Assembly: GCA_964614915.1 (NCBI GenBank)
Contig: CAZTNC010000015.1
Span: 62,001-126,000, forward strand
DNA from: WTFY01 sp964614915
GTDB lineage: Bacteria; Pseudomonadota; Gammaproteobacteria; UBA4575
DNA: 64,000 bases
Reading direction: 5' to 3'
The notes beneath the pieces were generated by a model, which saw only the letters and a list, made by a program, of their open reading frames with translations, was not told the DNA's origin and made no database searches. Shown here one piece after another: positions 1 to 8,275 of this stretch. How positions within the stretch are numbered: position 1 is the first letter of the stretch; every line of letters begins with the position of its first letter. The position numbers and the translations under genes were made by a program.

Positions 1-54
1 TAGCCGGATATCGGTCAACAACCCTGTAAAGCGGCAATTGCGATTCCTCGCCAT
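1..54 (-). CDS. possible 5' end of a gene cut by the window edge
   Basis: An ATG at 54-52 on the minus strand is preceded by a purine-rich AGGAAGGGA stretch that could act as a ribosome binding site. It opens a frame with no stop up to the window edge (18 codons). It lies downstream of the small unknown gene at 102-386 and in the same direction. In many gammaproteobacteria serS or crcB follows rarA, but the few codons seen do not identify either. The call rests only on the start signal. Confidence 0.25.
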   Translation of the reverse strand, partial: MARNRNCRFTGLLTDIRL

Positions 55-101
55 TCCCTTCCTGCGGGAGTCTGGATGGAAAAATGCCCGTGGAATCGGG
101 A

Positions 102-386
102 TCAGGGATCTCCAGGTTTCCAGATCCCGAACGCCTCGCCTTTTGGACGAATGCTGGCTTGTCTTTGCCGTGTGATGTCCTCATAGACATATTTTGCAAA
201 GGCAACAATCTCATTCATGATCTCATTTTTTTCACCTGTCGGCAGATCATGATTCCCTATGACGAACCCTGTGATGGCAGCCAAGTATTGACCCGCCAGT
301 ATTGGATTGGCAGCACGCTCGTCTGCTTCAATGAGTACTTTCTGAATTTCCTCGATAAGTTCCCTTGACAGTTTCAGCTGGTCCAT
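102..386 (-). CDS. small hypothetical protein downstream of rarA
   Basis: A 94-residue product that I do not recognise. It is mostly charged and helical in character, starts MDQLKLSRELIEEI, has no signal peptide or membrane segment, and ends with a short Gly/Pro-rich tail. A GAGG motif lies about 8 nt before the ATG. The gene begins 21 nt after the rarA stop and is probably the last visible gene of the ftsK-lolA-rarA run. The opposite strand carries a frame of similar length (84-368), but the minus frame has the better start and operon context. No function is proposed. Confidence 0.6.
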   Translation of the reverse strand: MDQLKLSRELIEEIQKVLIEADERAANPILAGQYLAAITGFVIGNHDLPTGEKNEIMNEIVAFAKYVYEDITRQRQASIRPKGEAFGIWKPGDP

Positions 387-407
387 GTTGAGCGCCTCAA
401 TTTGTAT

Positions 408-1754
408 TCAATTCTGGTTTTCGGTTTTATTCCGGAGCCTGCGCATACGCTCCCTGATCTTGATCTCAAGACCTCGATCTACGGGTTCGTAATAGCGTGT
501 CCCTCGCAGTATTTCGGGAAAGTAGCATTCACCCTGCGCATAGGCATCAGGTTCATCATGAGCATAACGATAGTCCCGTCCGTAGCCAAGGTCTTTCATC
601 AGCTTGGTGGGTGCGTTTCTCAGATGCATCGGTACTTCCTGGCTGCCATGGGTTTTGGCATCTTTCATTGCCAGGCCATATGCACGGTACGTGGCATTGC
701 TCTTTGGCACGCAGGCCAGATACACGATGGCCTGTGCAATGGCCAGTTCACCTTCCGGTGAACCCAGGCGCTCATAGGTATCCCAGGCACTCACTGCGAT
801 CTGCAGGCCACGGGGATCTGCGTTTCCAATATCCTCAACGGCCATCCGCAGTACGCGACGCGCAACGTAATAGGGATCACAGCCTCCATCGATCATCCTG
901 CAAAACCAGTACAGGGCGGCATCGGGATCGGATCCGCGCACGGACTTGTGCAACGCGGAAATCTGGTCATAGAAATACTCGCCTCTCTTATCAAAGCGCC
1001 GAATACCCTGCGCGGTGACTTCCTTGACGATTTCGCAAGTGATTGTATTTTCCGCTGCACTCTCGCCAATCCAGTCCGCGGCAATTTCCAGAAAGTTCAA
1101 TGCACGCCGCGCATCACCGTCCGCTACAGATGCAAGCAGGTCCCTGGCTTCGGGATCGACCTCGATCTGCCGGTGGCCCAGACCACGCTCGCTATCCTGC
1201 AGGGCATTGTCGATGCACTGGCCGACATCCTGTTCAGTCAGCCTTTTCAGGACGTAAATCCGGGCCCTGGACAGCAGTGCATTGTTGAGTTCAAAAGAGG
1301 GATTTTCCGTCGTGGCACCAATAAAATAGAACGTGCCGTTCTCGATGTGCGGCAAAAATGCATCCTGCTGTGCCTTGTTGAATCGATGTACTTCATCAAC
1401 AAACAGCACGGTACTAGAGGCGTGTTCCTGGCTGTGCAGCCTGGCCTGTTCGATTGCCTGGCGGATCTCCTTGACTCCGGACAGCACCGCGGACAAAGAA
1501 AGAAACTGTGCATGTGAAGTATTGGAGATGATGCGTGCCAGCGTAGTCTTGCCTGTACCTGGAGGCCCCCAGAAAACCATGGAATGCAGCCTGCCCTGCT
1601 CGATTGCCTGGCGTAATGGCTTGTCACCGGACAGCAGGTGCGCCTGACCCACGAACTCGGACAGGGTGACAGGACGCATGCGGTCTGCCAGTGGGCGATA
1701 GCCATCCGTGCGATCTAGCAGGTCGGTGTTCTGGTTGGCAGGTGCGCTCGAAAT
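408..1754 (-). CDS. rarA: replication-associated recombination protein A (RarA/MgsA), probable ATT start
   Basis: RarA is a AAA+ ATPase related to clamp loaders and acts at stalled replication forks. Walker A GPPGTGKT, Walker B VLFVDEVHRF and the sensor motif GATTENPSFE are all present, followed by the MgsA C-terminal region (NADPRGLQIAVSAWD). The first ATG, at 1679, falls inside the conserved family motif PLAxRMRP: 25 in-frame codons upstream encode DGYRPLADR. No ATG, GTG or TTG lies between the upstream in-frame stop and 1679. An ATT at 1754-1752 has GAGGAG 6 nt before it, so I place the start there (448 residues, like E. coli RarA). If only standard starts are allowed, the gene is 408-1679. 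It follows lolA on the same strand. Confidence 0.9.
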   Translation of the reverse strand: MSSAPANQNTDLLDRTDGYRPLADRMRPVTLSEFVGQAHLLSGDKPLRQAIEQGRLHSMVFWGPPGTGKTTLARIISNTSHAQFLSLSAVLSGVKEIRQAIEQARLHSQEHASSTVLFVDEVHRFNKAQQDAFLPHIENGTFYFIGATTENPSFELNNALLSRARIYVLKRLTEQDVGQCIDNALQDSERGLGHRQIEVDPEARDLLASVADGDARRALNFLEIAADWIGESAAENTITCEIVKEVTAQGIRRFDKRGEYFYDQISALHKSVRGSDPDAALYWFCRMIDGGCDPYYVARRVLRMAVEDIGNADPRGLQIAVSAWDTYERLGSPEGELAIAQAIVYLACVPKSNATYRAYGLAMKDAKTHGSQEVPMHLRNAPTKLMKDLGYGRDYRYAHDEPDAYAQGECYFPEILRGTRYYEPVDRGLEIKIRERMRRLRNKTENQN

Positions 1755-1760
1755 GACTGT

Positions 1761-1766
1761 CTCCTC
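1761..1766 (-). promoter_or_regulatory. ribosome binding site deciding the rarA start
   Basis: GAGGAG on the minus strand, 6 nt before the ATT at 1754-1752. No comparable site precedes the ATG at 1679. The placement supports the upstream ATT because the conserved PLADRMRP segment must be translated. Confidence 0.55.
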
Positions 1767-1852
1767 ACATGTGCAGATGTCGGCAACTCAAGTTGCCCGG
1801 GGCTGCCCGGCAGATACCAGGTGTGAGCAGCAAGCCCGTACGCTAGCCTTGC

Positions 1853-2485
1853 TCACTGCGCTGGGTAACCCACGACATCCACTCCTTGAGGTGCCTTGAA
1901 CACAAAATATCCCGTCGGGAAGTTCACGTTCAGCTCGAGGTGCCTGAATTCAACAACGGTCTTTTGCGAAAACTGATCATGCAACTCCATTTTTCGGATC
2001 CCTTTTTCATCGAGACCGATCTGTACGCTGCGAAACTCGGTGTCCTGAACGTGAGGAACCAGCTCCACCCAGTTGAGATCATCTCGATCCGGAGCTGAAA
2101 AAATCTCAAAATCGTCCTGCAGGACGCGGGCATTCATCAGCAGCATGATTGGCGCACTGCCCAATGCCTCCATGATGGGCCTTGCAACAGCCTGCTGTAA
2201 TTGCTCGTCGTAGACCCACAGGTACTTGCCATCCGCAAGGATGAGTTGCCTGTGGGGTTGTGCATATTGAAAGCGAAACTTGCCGGGTCGGCTCAGGGCG
2301 ACGGACCCTCTTGCCGTCTGAACCAGCCTGCCATCTTCTCCCCAGACGGTTTGCAGAAAGCTTCCCTGAAAAGAGCGTACCTCCGCAAAAAATGTATTCA
2401 GCAAGCCCACAGCCTCACTGCCCGAACAGGCCAATGAAAACGACAGCAGCACGCTGCCCAAAAATGATTTCCAGATCCGTATCAC
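1853..2485 (-). CDS. lolA: outer-membrane lipoprotein carrier protein LolA
   Basis: Periplasmic chaperone that takes lipoproteins from LolCDE in the inner membrane to LolB in the outer membrane. The mature part shows the LolA pattern: SFQGSFLQTV, GRLVQTARGSVALSRPGKFRF, then LWVYDEQLQQA and the C-terminal VVEFRHLELN. The chosen GTG at 2485 has AGGG about 6 nt upstream and gives a short positively charged N-terminus (MIRIWKSFL) before a hydrophobic signal segment, 210 residues in total. A TTG at 2518 in the same frame would add 11 residues but has no clear ribosome binding site. It sits between ftsK and rarA, the usual gammaproteobacterial order. Confidence 0.9.
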   Translation of the reverse strand: MIRIWKSFLGSVLLSFSLACSGSEAVGLLNTFFAEVRSFQGSFLQTVWGEDGRLVQTARGSVALSRPGKFRFQYAQPHRQLILADGKYLWVYDEQLQQAVARPIMEALGSAPIMLLMNARVLQDDFEIFSAPDRDDLNWVELVPHVQDTEFRSVQIGLDEKGIRKMELHDQFSQKTVVEFRHLELNVNFPTGYFVFKAPQGVDVVGYPAQ

Positions 2486-2580
2486 TCGCTGCCCTATCCG
2501 AACTCTCTGGCTAGACAAATTTGATGGTGCCCGGCGATGCTCAATCTTGCATTACGCCGGTTCCGGCACAGTCTGTGTGA

Positions 2581-4863
2581 TTATACCGGTGGCGGGGCAA
2601 TGACTTCTCGACTGCCATTGGACAAAACAGCACTGACAACACCACTGTTTTCCATCTCTTCTATGATTCTTGCGGCGCGGTTGTAGCCAATTTTCAATCT
2701 TCGCTGCAAATAGGAAATCGAGGCTTTGCGGGTTTCTGTAACGATTGCAATCGCTTCATCATAAAGCGGATCGAGTTCGCCGTCTTGACCATCAATGGGT
2801 TCCAGTCCAGGTATTACATCCCTGCCATCCTCGGGATCCTGGGTGACCTCATCCAGGTAAGCCGGGGCCCCTTTTTGCTTCAGGAAGGCAACCACCTTGT
2901 GCACCTCTTCATCCGAGACAAACGCACCATGAATACGATCGGGAAGGGAGGTCCCCGGAGGCAGGTACAACATGTCGCCATGGCCCAGCAACTGCTCGGC
3001 ACCCATTTGATCCAGGATGGTTCGCGAATCGACTTTCGAAGACACCTGGAAGGCAATCCTGGAAGGGATGTTCGCCTTGATAAGGCCAGTGATGACATCC
3101 ACCGAGGGACGTTGGGTGGCCAGGATCAGGTGAATTCCGGCCGCCCTGGCCTTTTGCGCAATTCGTGCAATCAGCTCTTCGACCTTCTTGCCGACAACCA
3201 TCATCATGTCCGCAAGCTCGTCTACTATGATGACGATGCTTGGCAATGGGTTCAGTGTTTCAACCGGGCTGCCCTCCAGCTCGCCACCCTCTTGCGGACT
3301 GGCAAAAGGATCAGGCAAGGGGCTGCCTTTGTCGATAGCCTGCTTCACCTTCGTGTTGTAGCTCTGGATACTGCGAACCCCGAGCGCCGACATCAACTGA
3401 TACCGTCTTTCCATCTCGGCCACGCACCAGCGAAAGGCGTTGGCCGCCTCTCTCAAATCGGTGACGACCGGAGAAAGCAGGTGCGGAATCCCTTCATACA
3501 CTGCAAATTCCAAAATCTTGGGATCGATCAGGATGATGCGCACCTGCTGTGGTGTGGCTTTATACAATATGCTCAGCAGCATTGCGTTCAAGGCTACCGA
3601 CTTGCCGGATCCGGTGGTGCCTGCAACCAGCAGGTGGGGCATTTTTGCGAGATCCACCACGATCGGGCGCCCGCTGATATCCTTGCCCAAGGCCAGGGTC
3701 AGGATGGATGAGGACTCATCGTAGGTCTCAGAGCGCAGAATATCGCTGAGCACGACCAGCTCCCGGTACTCATTGGGAATTTCAAGCCCAACGTGGGATT
3801 TGCCTGGAATCACCTCGACAATCCGCACACTCACCACAGAAAGAGCGCGGGCAAGATCCTTGGCCAGGTTTGAGACCTTGCTCACCTTGATCCCTGCTGC
3901 AAGCTGTAATTCAAAGCGGGTGATCACAGGACCTGGATGGACTTCAACCACCGCGGCATCGATTCCGAAATCGAGCAATTTCAGTTCTACCTGGCGCGAC
4001 ATGGCCTCCAGCGCATCGTCCGAATATCCCTTGGTGTCATCGGCAACGTTGTCCAGCATGGAGGTCGGAGGCAAGGCGGTTTCCACTGAATCGAACAGCG
4101 GGATCTGGCGTTCCCGTTCCGCCCGCTTGCTTGGCGTGATCTCTTCCACGGTCGGCTCGATGCGGGGCGGGGATTTCTGGATCTTCACCTTTTTGGCCTT
4201 GACCACCTTTTCACGGGCAGTTCTCGCCTGTTTGCCCAGGTGCCTCTCTCTTAGCAGGCTGATCAGTCTCCAAAGCCATGAACTGATCTTCAGGATGTAT
4301 TTCCCGGTTGTGTCCAAAAGCCATAACAATGAGAAATGCGAGAACACCGTGATACCGGCAAAAAACAGTGCCAGCAGCAGCAAAGTGGCACCGACAAAAT
4401 TGAAGACGGCAAGGAAGCCCGTACCGACAATGTCGCCCAGAACACCGCCTGCCGTGTGCGGAAGAAAGCCTGGCTGAAAATGCAAAGCCGCCAGTCCACA
4501 GCCTGCCGCCAAAGTCAGCAAGAAGCCGGCCCAGCGTACTCCCAGTGTCCGGTAATCGACAGCTTGCGTATCCGTTCCACCCCGGTACAACAGCCATCCA
4601 CTGTAGGCCACCATGATGGGGGCAAGGTAAGACAGGTAGCCAAATAGGAAAAAAAACAGGTCCGCAAACCAGGCGCCGGCCCTGCCGCCAAGATTGTTTG
4701 CAACCAGGTCATGGCCCGCCTGGGTCCAGCGGGGGTCCGACTGCTGATACGTAAGCAGCGCCAGCATCAGATAAGCACCCAGTGCAGCCAGTATCAGTAG
4801 AACGCTTTCACGCAGGCCCCTAGGCAAGGAAGCCCGATCACTGGATTTCGATGGCTTTTTCAA
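2581..4863 (-). CDS. ftsK: DNA translocase FtsK
   Basis: Septum-located DNA pump that clears chromosome dimers and activates XerCD at dif. The N-terminus holds about four membrane segments within residues 20-190. A short charged linker (about 205-290) follows, then the alpha/beta motor with Walker A GTTGSGKS (about 415) and Walker B IVIIVDELADMM, and a C-terminal winged-helix gamma domain (SYLQRRLKIGYNRAARIIEEM). At 760 residues it is much shorter than E. coli FtsK because the linker is short, as in many other bacteria. It is first in the ftsK-lolA-rarA run and diverges from trxB. No lrp gene lies between them. Confidence 0.97.
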   Translation of the reverse strand: MKKPSKSSDRASLPRGLRESVLLILAALGAYLMLALLTYQQSDPRWTQAGHDLVANNLGGRAGAWFADLFFFLFGYLSYLAPIMVAYSGWLLYRGGTDTQAVDYRTLGVRWAGFLLTLAAGCGLAALHFQPGFLPHTAGGVLGDIVGTGFLAVFNFVGATLLLLALFFAGITVFSHFSLLWLLDTTGKYILKISSWLWRLISLLRERHLGKQARTAREKVVKAKKVKIQKSPPRIEPTVEEITPSKRAERERQIPLFDSVETALPPTSMLDNVADDTKGYSDDALEAMSRQVELKLLDFGIDAAVVEVHPGPVITRFELQLAAGIKVSKVSNLAKDLARALSVVSVRIVEVIPGKSHVGLEIPNEYRELVVLSDILRSETYDESSSILTLALGKDISGRPIVVDLAKMPHLLVAGTTGSGKSVALNAMLLSILYKATPQQVRIILIDPKILEFAVYEGIPHLLSPVVTDLREAANAFRWCVAEMERRYQLMSALGVRSIQSYNTKVKQAIDKGSPLPDPFASPQEGGELEGSPVETLNPLPSIVIIVDELADMMMVVGKKVEELIARIAQKARAAGIHLILATQRPSVDVITGLIKANIPSRIAFQVSSKVDSRTILDQMGAEQLLGHGDMLYLPPGTSLPDRIHGAFVSDEEVHKVVAFLKQKGAPAYLDEVTQDPEDGRDVIPGLEPIDGQDGELDPLYDEAIAIVTETRKASISYLQRRLKIGYNRAARIIEEMENSGVVSAVLSNGSREVIAPPPV

Positions 4864-4910
4864 GACGGCTCAGCCAATCTGATCGCTTACTCTCAAATTA
4901 TCTACTTAAG

Positions 4911-4942
4911 ATATTGAATTAATTAAAACTATAATTCAATAT
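4911..4942. promoter_or_regulatory. perfect inverted repeat in the ftsK-trxB divergent region
   Basis: Two 10-bp arms, ATATTGAATT at 4911-4920 and AATTCAATAT at 4933-4942, are exact reverse complements separated by 12 AT-rich bases. The dyad lies 48-79 bp upstream of the ftsK start and over 200 bp upstream of trxB. An operator for ftsK or a local regulator is the simplest reading. A terminator is unlikely, since no convergent gene ends here. Confidence 0.5.
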
Positions 4943-5157
4943 TTCTGTATAACGTGATTTGCTCAAACCCCATCATCGGACTTCTATTGTACAGCAATAC
5001 TGCCCCAACTCATGTAAAATTCGCCCCCATGAATCCTGCAGCAATGCTGCCGGATCAACTTCCGAGTATAGCAAGGGGATTATGTAGCAAAATCTACATT
5101 TGCCGGATGGATTGTTAGCAATTCATCCAGTCGCCAAATCACATACAGGAACGCCGA

Positions 5158-6117
5158 ATGACCGAATCTCGACATTTCCGACTACTGATACTGGGGTCCG
5201 GACCTGCCGGGTATACAGCGGGCGTCTATGCCGCCCGGGCCAACCTGAACCCTGTGATCATCACCGGTCTGGAACAAGGTGGCCAGCTCACCACGACCAC
5301 CGATGTAGACAATTGGCCAGGAGATGTCGAGGGACTGCAGGGCCCGGACCTGATGGACCGCATGCTGAAGCACGTCGAGCGCTACGGTACGGAAGTCATC
5401 TTTGATCATGTTCGTGTCGCGGACCTGTCGAAGCCTCCATTCACCTTGACCGGAGATATGGGGACCTACACCTGCGATGCCTTGATCATTGCAACAGGCG
5501 CATCAGCCAAGTACCTGGGGCTGCCTTCGGAGGAAACCTATAAAGGAAAGGGAGTCTCGGCATGTGCGACATGTGACGGGTTTTTCTATAAGGAGAAAAA
5601 GGTTGCAGTGATTGGCGGCGGCAATACTGCGGCTGAGGAAGCACTTTACTTGTCCAATATTGCAAGTGAGGTCATTCTGGTGCATCGACGAGATGCCTTG
5701 CGCAGCGAAAAGATCCTGCAGGACCAGCTGTTCGAAAGAGAGAAAAGTGGCAATGTCACGATAAAATGGAACTACACACTTGACGAAATCTTGGGGGATG
5801 ATACCGGGGTCACCGGGATGCGGATCAAGAACACCCTGGACGCTTCTACACAGGACATCGACCTGAGCGGTGTATTTATCGCGGTTGGACATACCCCGAA
5901 CACTGCAATTTTTGAAGACCAGCTCGATATGCAAGGTGGCTACATCCAGGTCAACAGCGGGCTACACGGTAATGCAACCGCTACTAGCGTCCCGGGCGTA
6001 TTTGCCGCAGGAGATGTGATGGATCATGTGTACCGGCAAGCGGTAACTTCCGCAGGAACGGGCTGCATGGCGGCGCTTGATGCTGAAAAATACCTGGACA
6101 ATCTCGCGAACGACTGA
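5158..6117 (+). CDS. trxB: thioredoxin-disulfide reductase
   Basis: FAD enzyme that reduces thioredoxin with NADPH in the cytoplasm. The N-terminal FAD motif GSGPAGYTAGVYAARA, the redox pair Cys136-Ala-Thr-Cys139, the NADPH-binding GGGNTAAEEA and the C-terminal FAD motif GVFAAGDVMD are all present. Its 319 residues are typical for the low-molecular-weight class. An AGGA about 7 nt before the ATG supports the start. Its 3' end overlaps the possible start of the next gene. Confidence 0.97.
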   Translation: MTESRHFRLLILGSGPAGYTAGVYAARANLNPVIITGLEQGGQLTTTTDVDNWPGDVEGLQGPDLMDRMLKHVERYGTEVIFDHVRVADLSKPPFTLTGDMGTYTCDALIIATGASAKYLGLPSEETYKGKGVSACATCDGFFYKEKKVAVIGGGNTAAEEALYLSNIASEVILVHRRDALRSEKILQDQLFEREKSGNVTIKWNYTLDEILGDDTGVTGMRIKNTLDASTQDIDLSGVFIAVGHTPNTAIFEDQLDMQGGYIQVNSGLHGNATATSVPGVFAAGDVMDHVYRQAVTSAGTGCMAALDAEKYLDNLAND

Positions 6118-7324
6118 AGCCGCCCTTTACCACCCTTTGACTGTCCAGAACTCGATTCCTGAAAACACTCCATCGGCATACACCTGCAGCTTTCTGAGCT
6201 CACTCGGGGCGGTCGAAGGTGCGCACTGGAACCGTTTGCTGATAGACAACAGTCCGTTTTTGAAGCATGAGTTTCTATACGCCCTGGAACGCAATGATTG
6301 CCTTGGCGAGAAATATGGCTGGTATCCGCATCACCTTATCGTGCGCGACCAGAACCAGCAGGTCATCGCTGCCAGCCCACTGTATGTCAAAACCAACTCG
6401 TATGGAGAATTTGTATTTGACTGGTCATGGGCATCCGCATACGAGCAGGTCGGGCTGGCCTATTATCCCAAATTCGTTGCCTCGGTACCCTACACTCCCG
6501 TGGCAGGCTCCCGTCTTCTTATCATGCCGGAAATATCAGCCCAGCAAAAAAGCAAAATTGCAACGACCATGATCGATGCCACAATCAGGGAGGCAGAGAG
6601 ACTAAACATGTCCAGCATGCATTGGTTATTCAATATTGACGAGGAATGCAAATTCTACAGGCAGAGCAACCTGATGTTGCGCCTTGGCTGCCAGTACCAC
6701 TGGCACAATCAAAATTACGAATGCTTTGACCATTTTCTGGAAGGCCTAATTTCCAGAAAAAGAAAAAAGATCAGGCGTGAAAGGCGTTTCGTGAGAGATC
6801 AGCAAATTCACATCAAGCGCCTTCACGGCTCGGAACTGGACGACACCCTGTGGCAACAGGTGCACAGCTTTTATGTGAATACCTTTTACCGAAAAAGTAG
6901 CCTGCCCACCCTCAGCCTTGGATTTTTCAAAGAGCTGGGTGCCATGATGGGCTCCCAGGTCTTGCTGGTGCTCGCTTTCTACGACAAGAAGCTGATCGCA
7001 TGTGCAATCAACTTTCTTGACGACAGCACACTTTATGGAAGATTTTGGGGATGCTTGGATAAATTTCATGGGCTGCACTTCGAGGCTTGTTATTACCAGG
7101 GCATCGAATACGCTATCGAACACCAGCTCTCTTCTTTTGAGCCCGGCGCTCAAGGCGAGCACAAAATCAGCCGTGGCTTCCTACCCACCAAAACCTGGTC
7201 TGCGCACTGGATTTCGGATTCACGCCTGAGGGCCGCGATCGAGGATTTCTGCCAGCGTGAAAAGCACTTCATGCAGCATGAATGCAAGGAACTTATGTCA
7301 TTATCGCCCTACAGGGTTAACTAA
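6077..7324 (+). CDS. GNAT/FemAB-like N-acyltransferase (DUF482 family)
   Basis: The sequence fits the DUF482 'peptidogalycan' family, which has a double GNAT/FemAB-like fold. Signatures are WNRLLIDNSPFLKHEFL near the N-terminus, a central RKRKKIRRERR segment, and SFEPGAQGEHKISRGF near the C-terminus. Substrate and reaction are not known; an amino-acyl or acyl transfer is inferred. The first ATG overlaps trxB by 41 nt and lacks a clear ribosome binding site. A TTG at 6137 would avoid the overlap and fits the family length better, so the start is uncertain. It lies 21 nt before aat, and aat also encodes a GNAT-fold aminoacyl transferase. Confidence 0.85.
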   Translation: MMLKNTWTISRTTEAALYHPLTVQNSIPENTPSAYTCSFLSSLGAVEGAHWNRLLIDNSPFLKHEFLYALERNDCLGEKYGWYPHHLIVRDQNQQVIAASPLYVKTNSYGEFVFDWSWASAYEQVGLAYYPKFVASVPYTPVAGSRLLIMPEISAQQKSKIATTMIDATIREAERLNMSSMHWLFNIDEECKFYRQSNLMLRLGCQYHWHNQNYECFDHFLEGLISRKRKKIRRERRFVRDQQIHIKRLHGSELDDTLWQQVHSFYVNTFYRKSSLPTLSLGFFKELGAMMGSQVLLVLAFYDKKLIACAINFLDDSTLYGRFWGCLDKFHGLHFEACYYQGIEYAIEHQLSSFEPGAQGEHKISRGFLPTKTWSAHWISDSRLRAAIEDFCQREKHFMQHECKELMSLSPYRVN

Positions 7325-7345
7325 AACGATTTTCATTGTGATGAA

Positions 7346-8074
7346 ATGGATATTCACTGGCTAGACCCCTCCAATAGCAACGCCCCATTTCCTGACGTCG
7401 AGAAAGCCCTGCAAAACCCTGATGGCCTACTTGCGGCGGGAGGAGACCTGAGCGTTACACGACTGCTGAACGCATACCGTAAAGGGATCTTTCCCTGGTA
7501 TGAAGATGGCCAACCGATTCTGTGGTGGTCTCCAAACCCGAGAGGCGTTTTGTATACGCAAAAATTCAGAATTTCTTCCAGCTTGAGAAAAACCTTGCGC
7601 AAGCATGAATGGACAGTCACATTTGATGGTGATTTCAAAAAAACGGTTACTGCATGCGCTGCACCTCGAAGTTACGCGAGGGGCACATGGATTACCAACG
7701 AAATGACAGAGGCCTATACAGCCTTGCATCAACTTGGCTGTGCACATTCGGTTGAATTGTGGGACTGCCAGGAACGTTTAATTGGTGGCGTGTACGGGGT
7801 CATGATTGGAAAAATGTTTTTTGGCGAATCCATGTTCAGCTTTCAGACGAACGCCTCCAAAATTGCCCTCACTTACATTGTCAGTCATTTATACAACTGG
7901 GGCTGCCCGTTGCTGGACTGCCAGCTGCCCTCGTCCCACTTGTTGAGCCTTGGTGCAGAGGCCATATCAAGAAGGGACTACATCAGCACAATGACACCTC
8001 TGTGTGATGAAAAACTGACCGACTTCACATGGGAACTGGATAACAGCATCGACATCGCCAACTGGAAGTCGTAG
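7346..8074 (+). CDS. aat: leucyl/phenylalanyl-tRNA--protein transferase
   Basis: Transfers Leu or Phe from charged tRNA to proteins with N-terminal Arg or Lys, marking them for ClpS/ClpAP degradation (N-end rule). The diagnostic blocks are WWSPNPRGVL, RGTWITNEMTEAYTALH, GCAHSVELWD, LIGGVYGVMIGKMFFGESMFS and LLDCQLPSSHL. Length is 242 residues, normal for the family. The usual partners ate/bpt, infA and clpA do not follow; a gap of about 200 bp leads to an unrelated gene. Confidence 0.96.
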   Translation: MDIHWLDPSNSNAPFPDVEKALQNPDGLLAAGGDLSVTRLLNAYRKGIFPWYEDGQPILWWSPNPRGVLYTQKFRISSSLRKTLRKHEWTVTFDGDFKKTVTACAAPRSYARGTWITNEMTEAYTALHQLGCAHSVELWDCQERLIGGVYGVMIGKMFFGESMFSFQTNASKIALTYIVSHLYNWGCPLLDCQLPSSHLLSLGAEAISRRDYISTMTPLCDEKLTDFTWELDNSIDIANWKS

Positions 8075-8275
8075 CAAGGAATCTTTCCGAAAAACATGGA
8101 TATACGCCCAATGATCTCTATGACCCCGAGCATTCTTCGGTCTGCGTGCAAACATGTATCTGACAGCTAAAACGTACGCTGCTAGAATTACCCACAAAAA
8201 TCATGCCGGTGGTCTGGGGAAACACTGGACGGGCCGCTGTATACAGCTTGCTGGTGTATTGACCGGAGAATCTTT

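Noticed and set aside
2785..3711. 308-codon plus-strand frame inside ftsK
   Set aside because: Entirely antisense to a well-supported gene; composition is that of a reverse-frame shadow with no family motifs.
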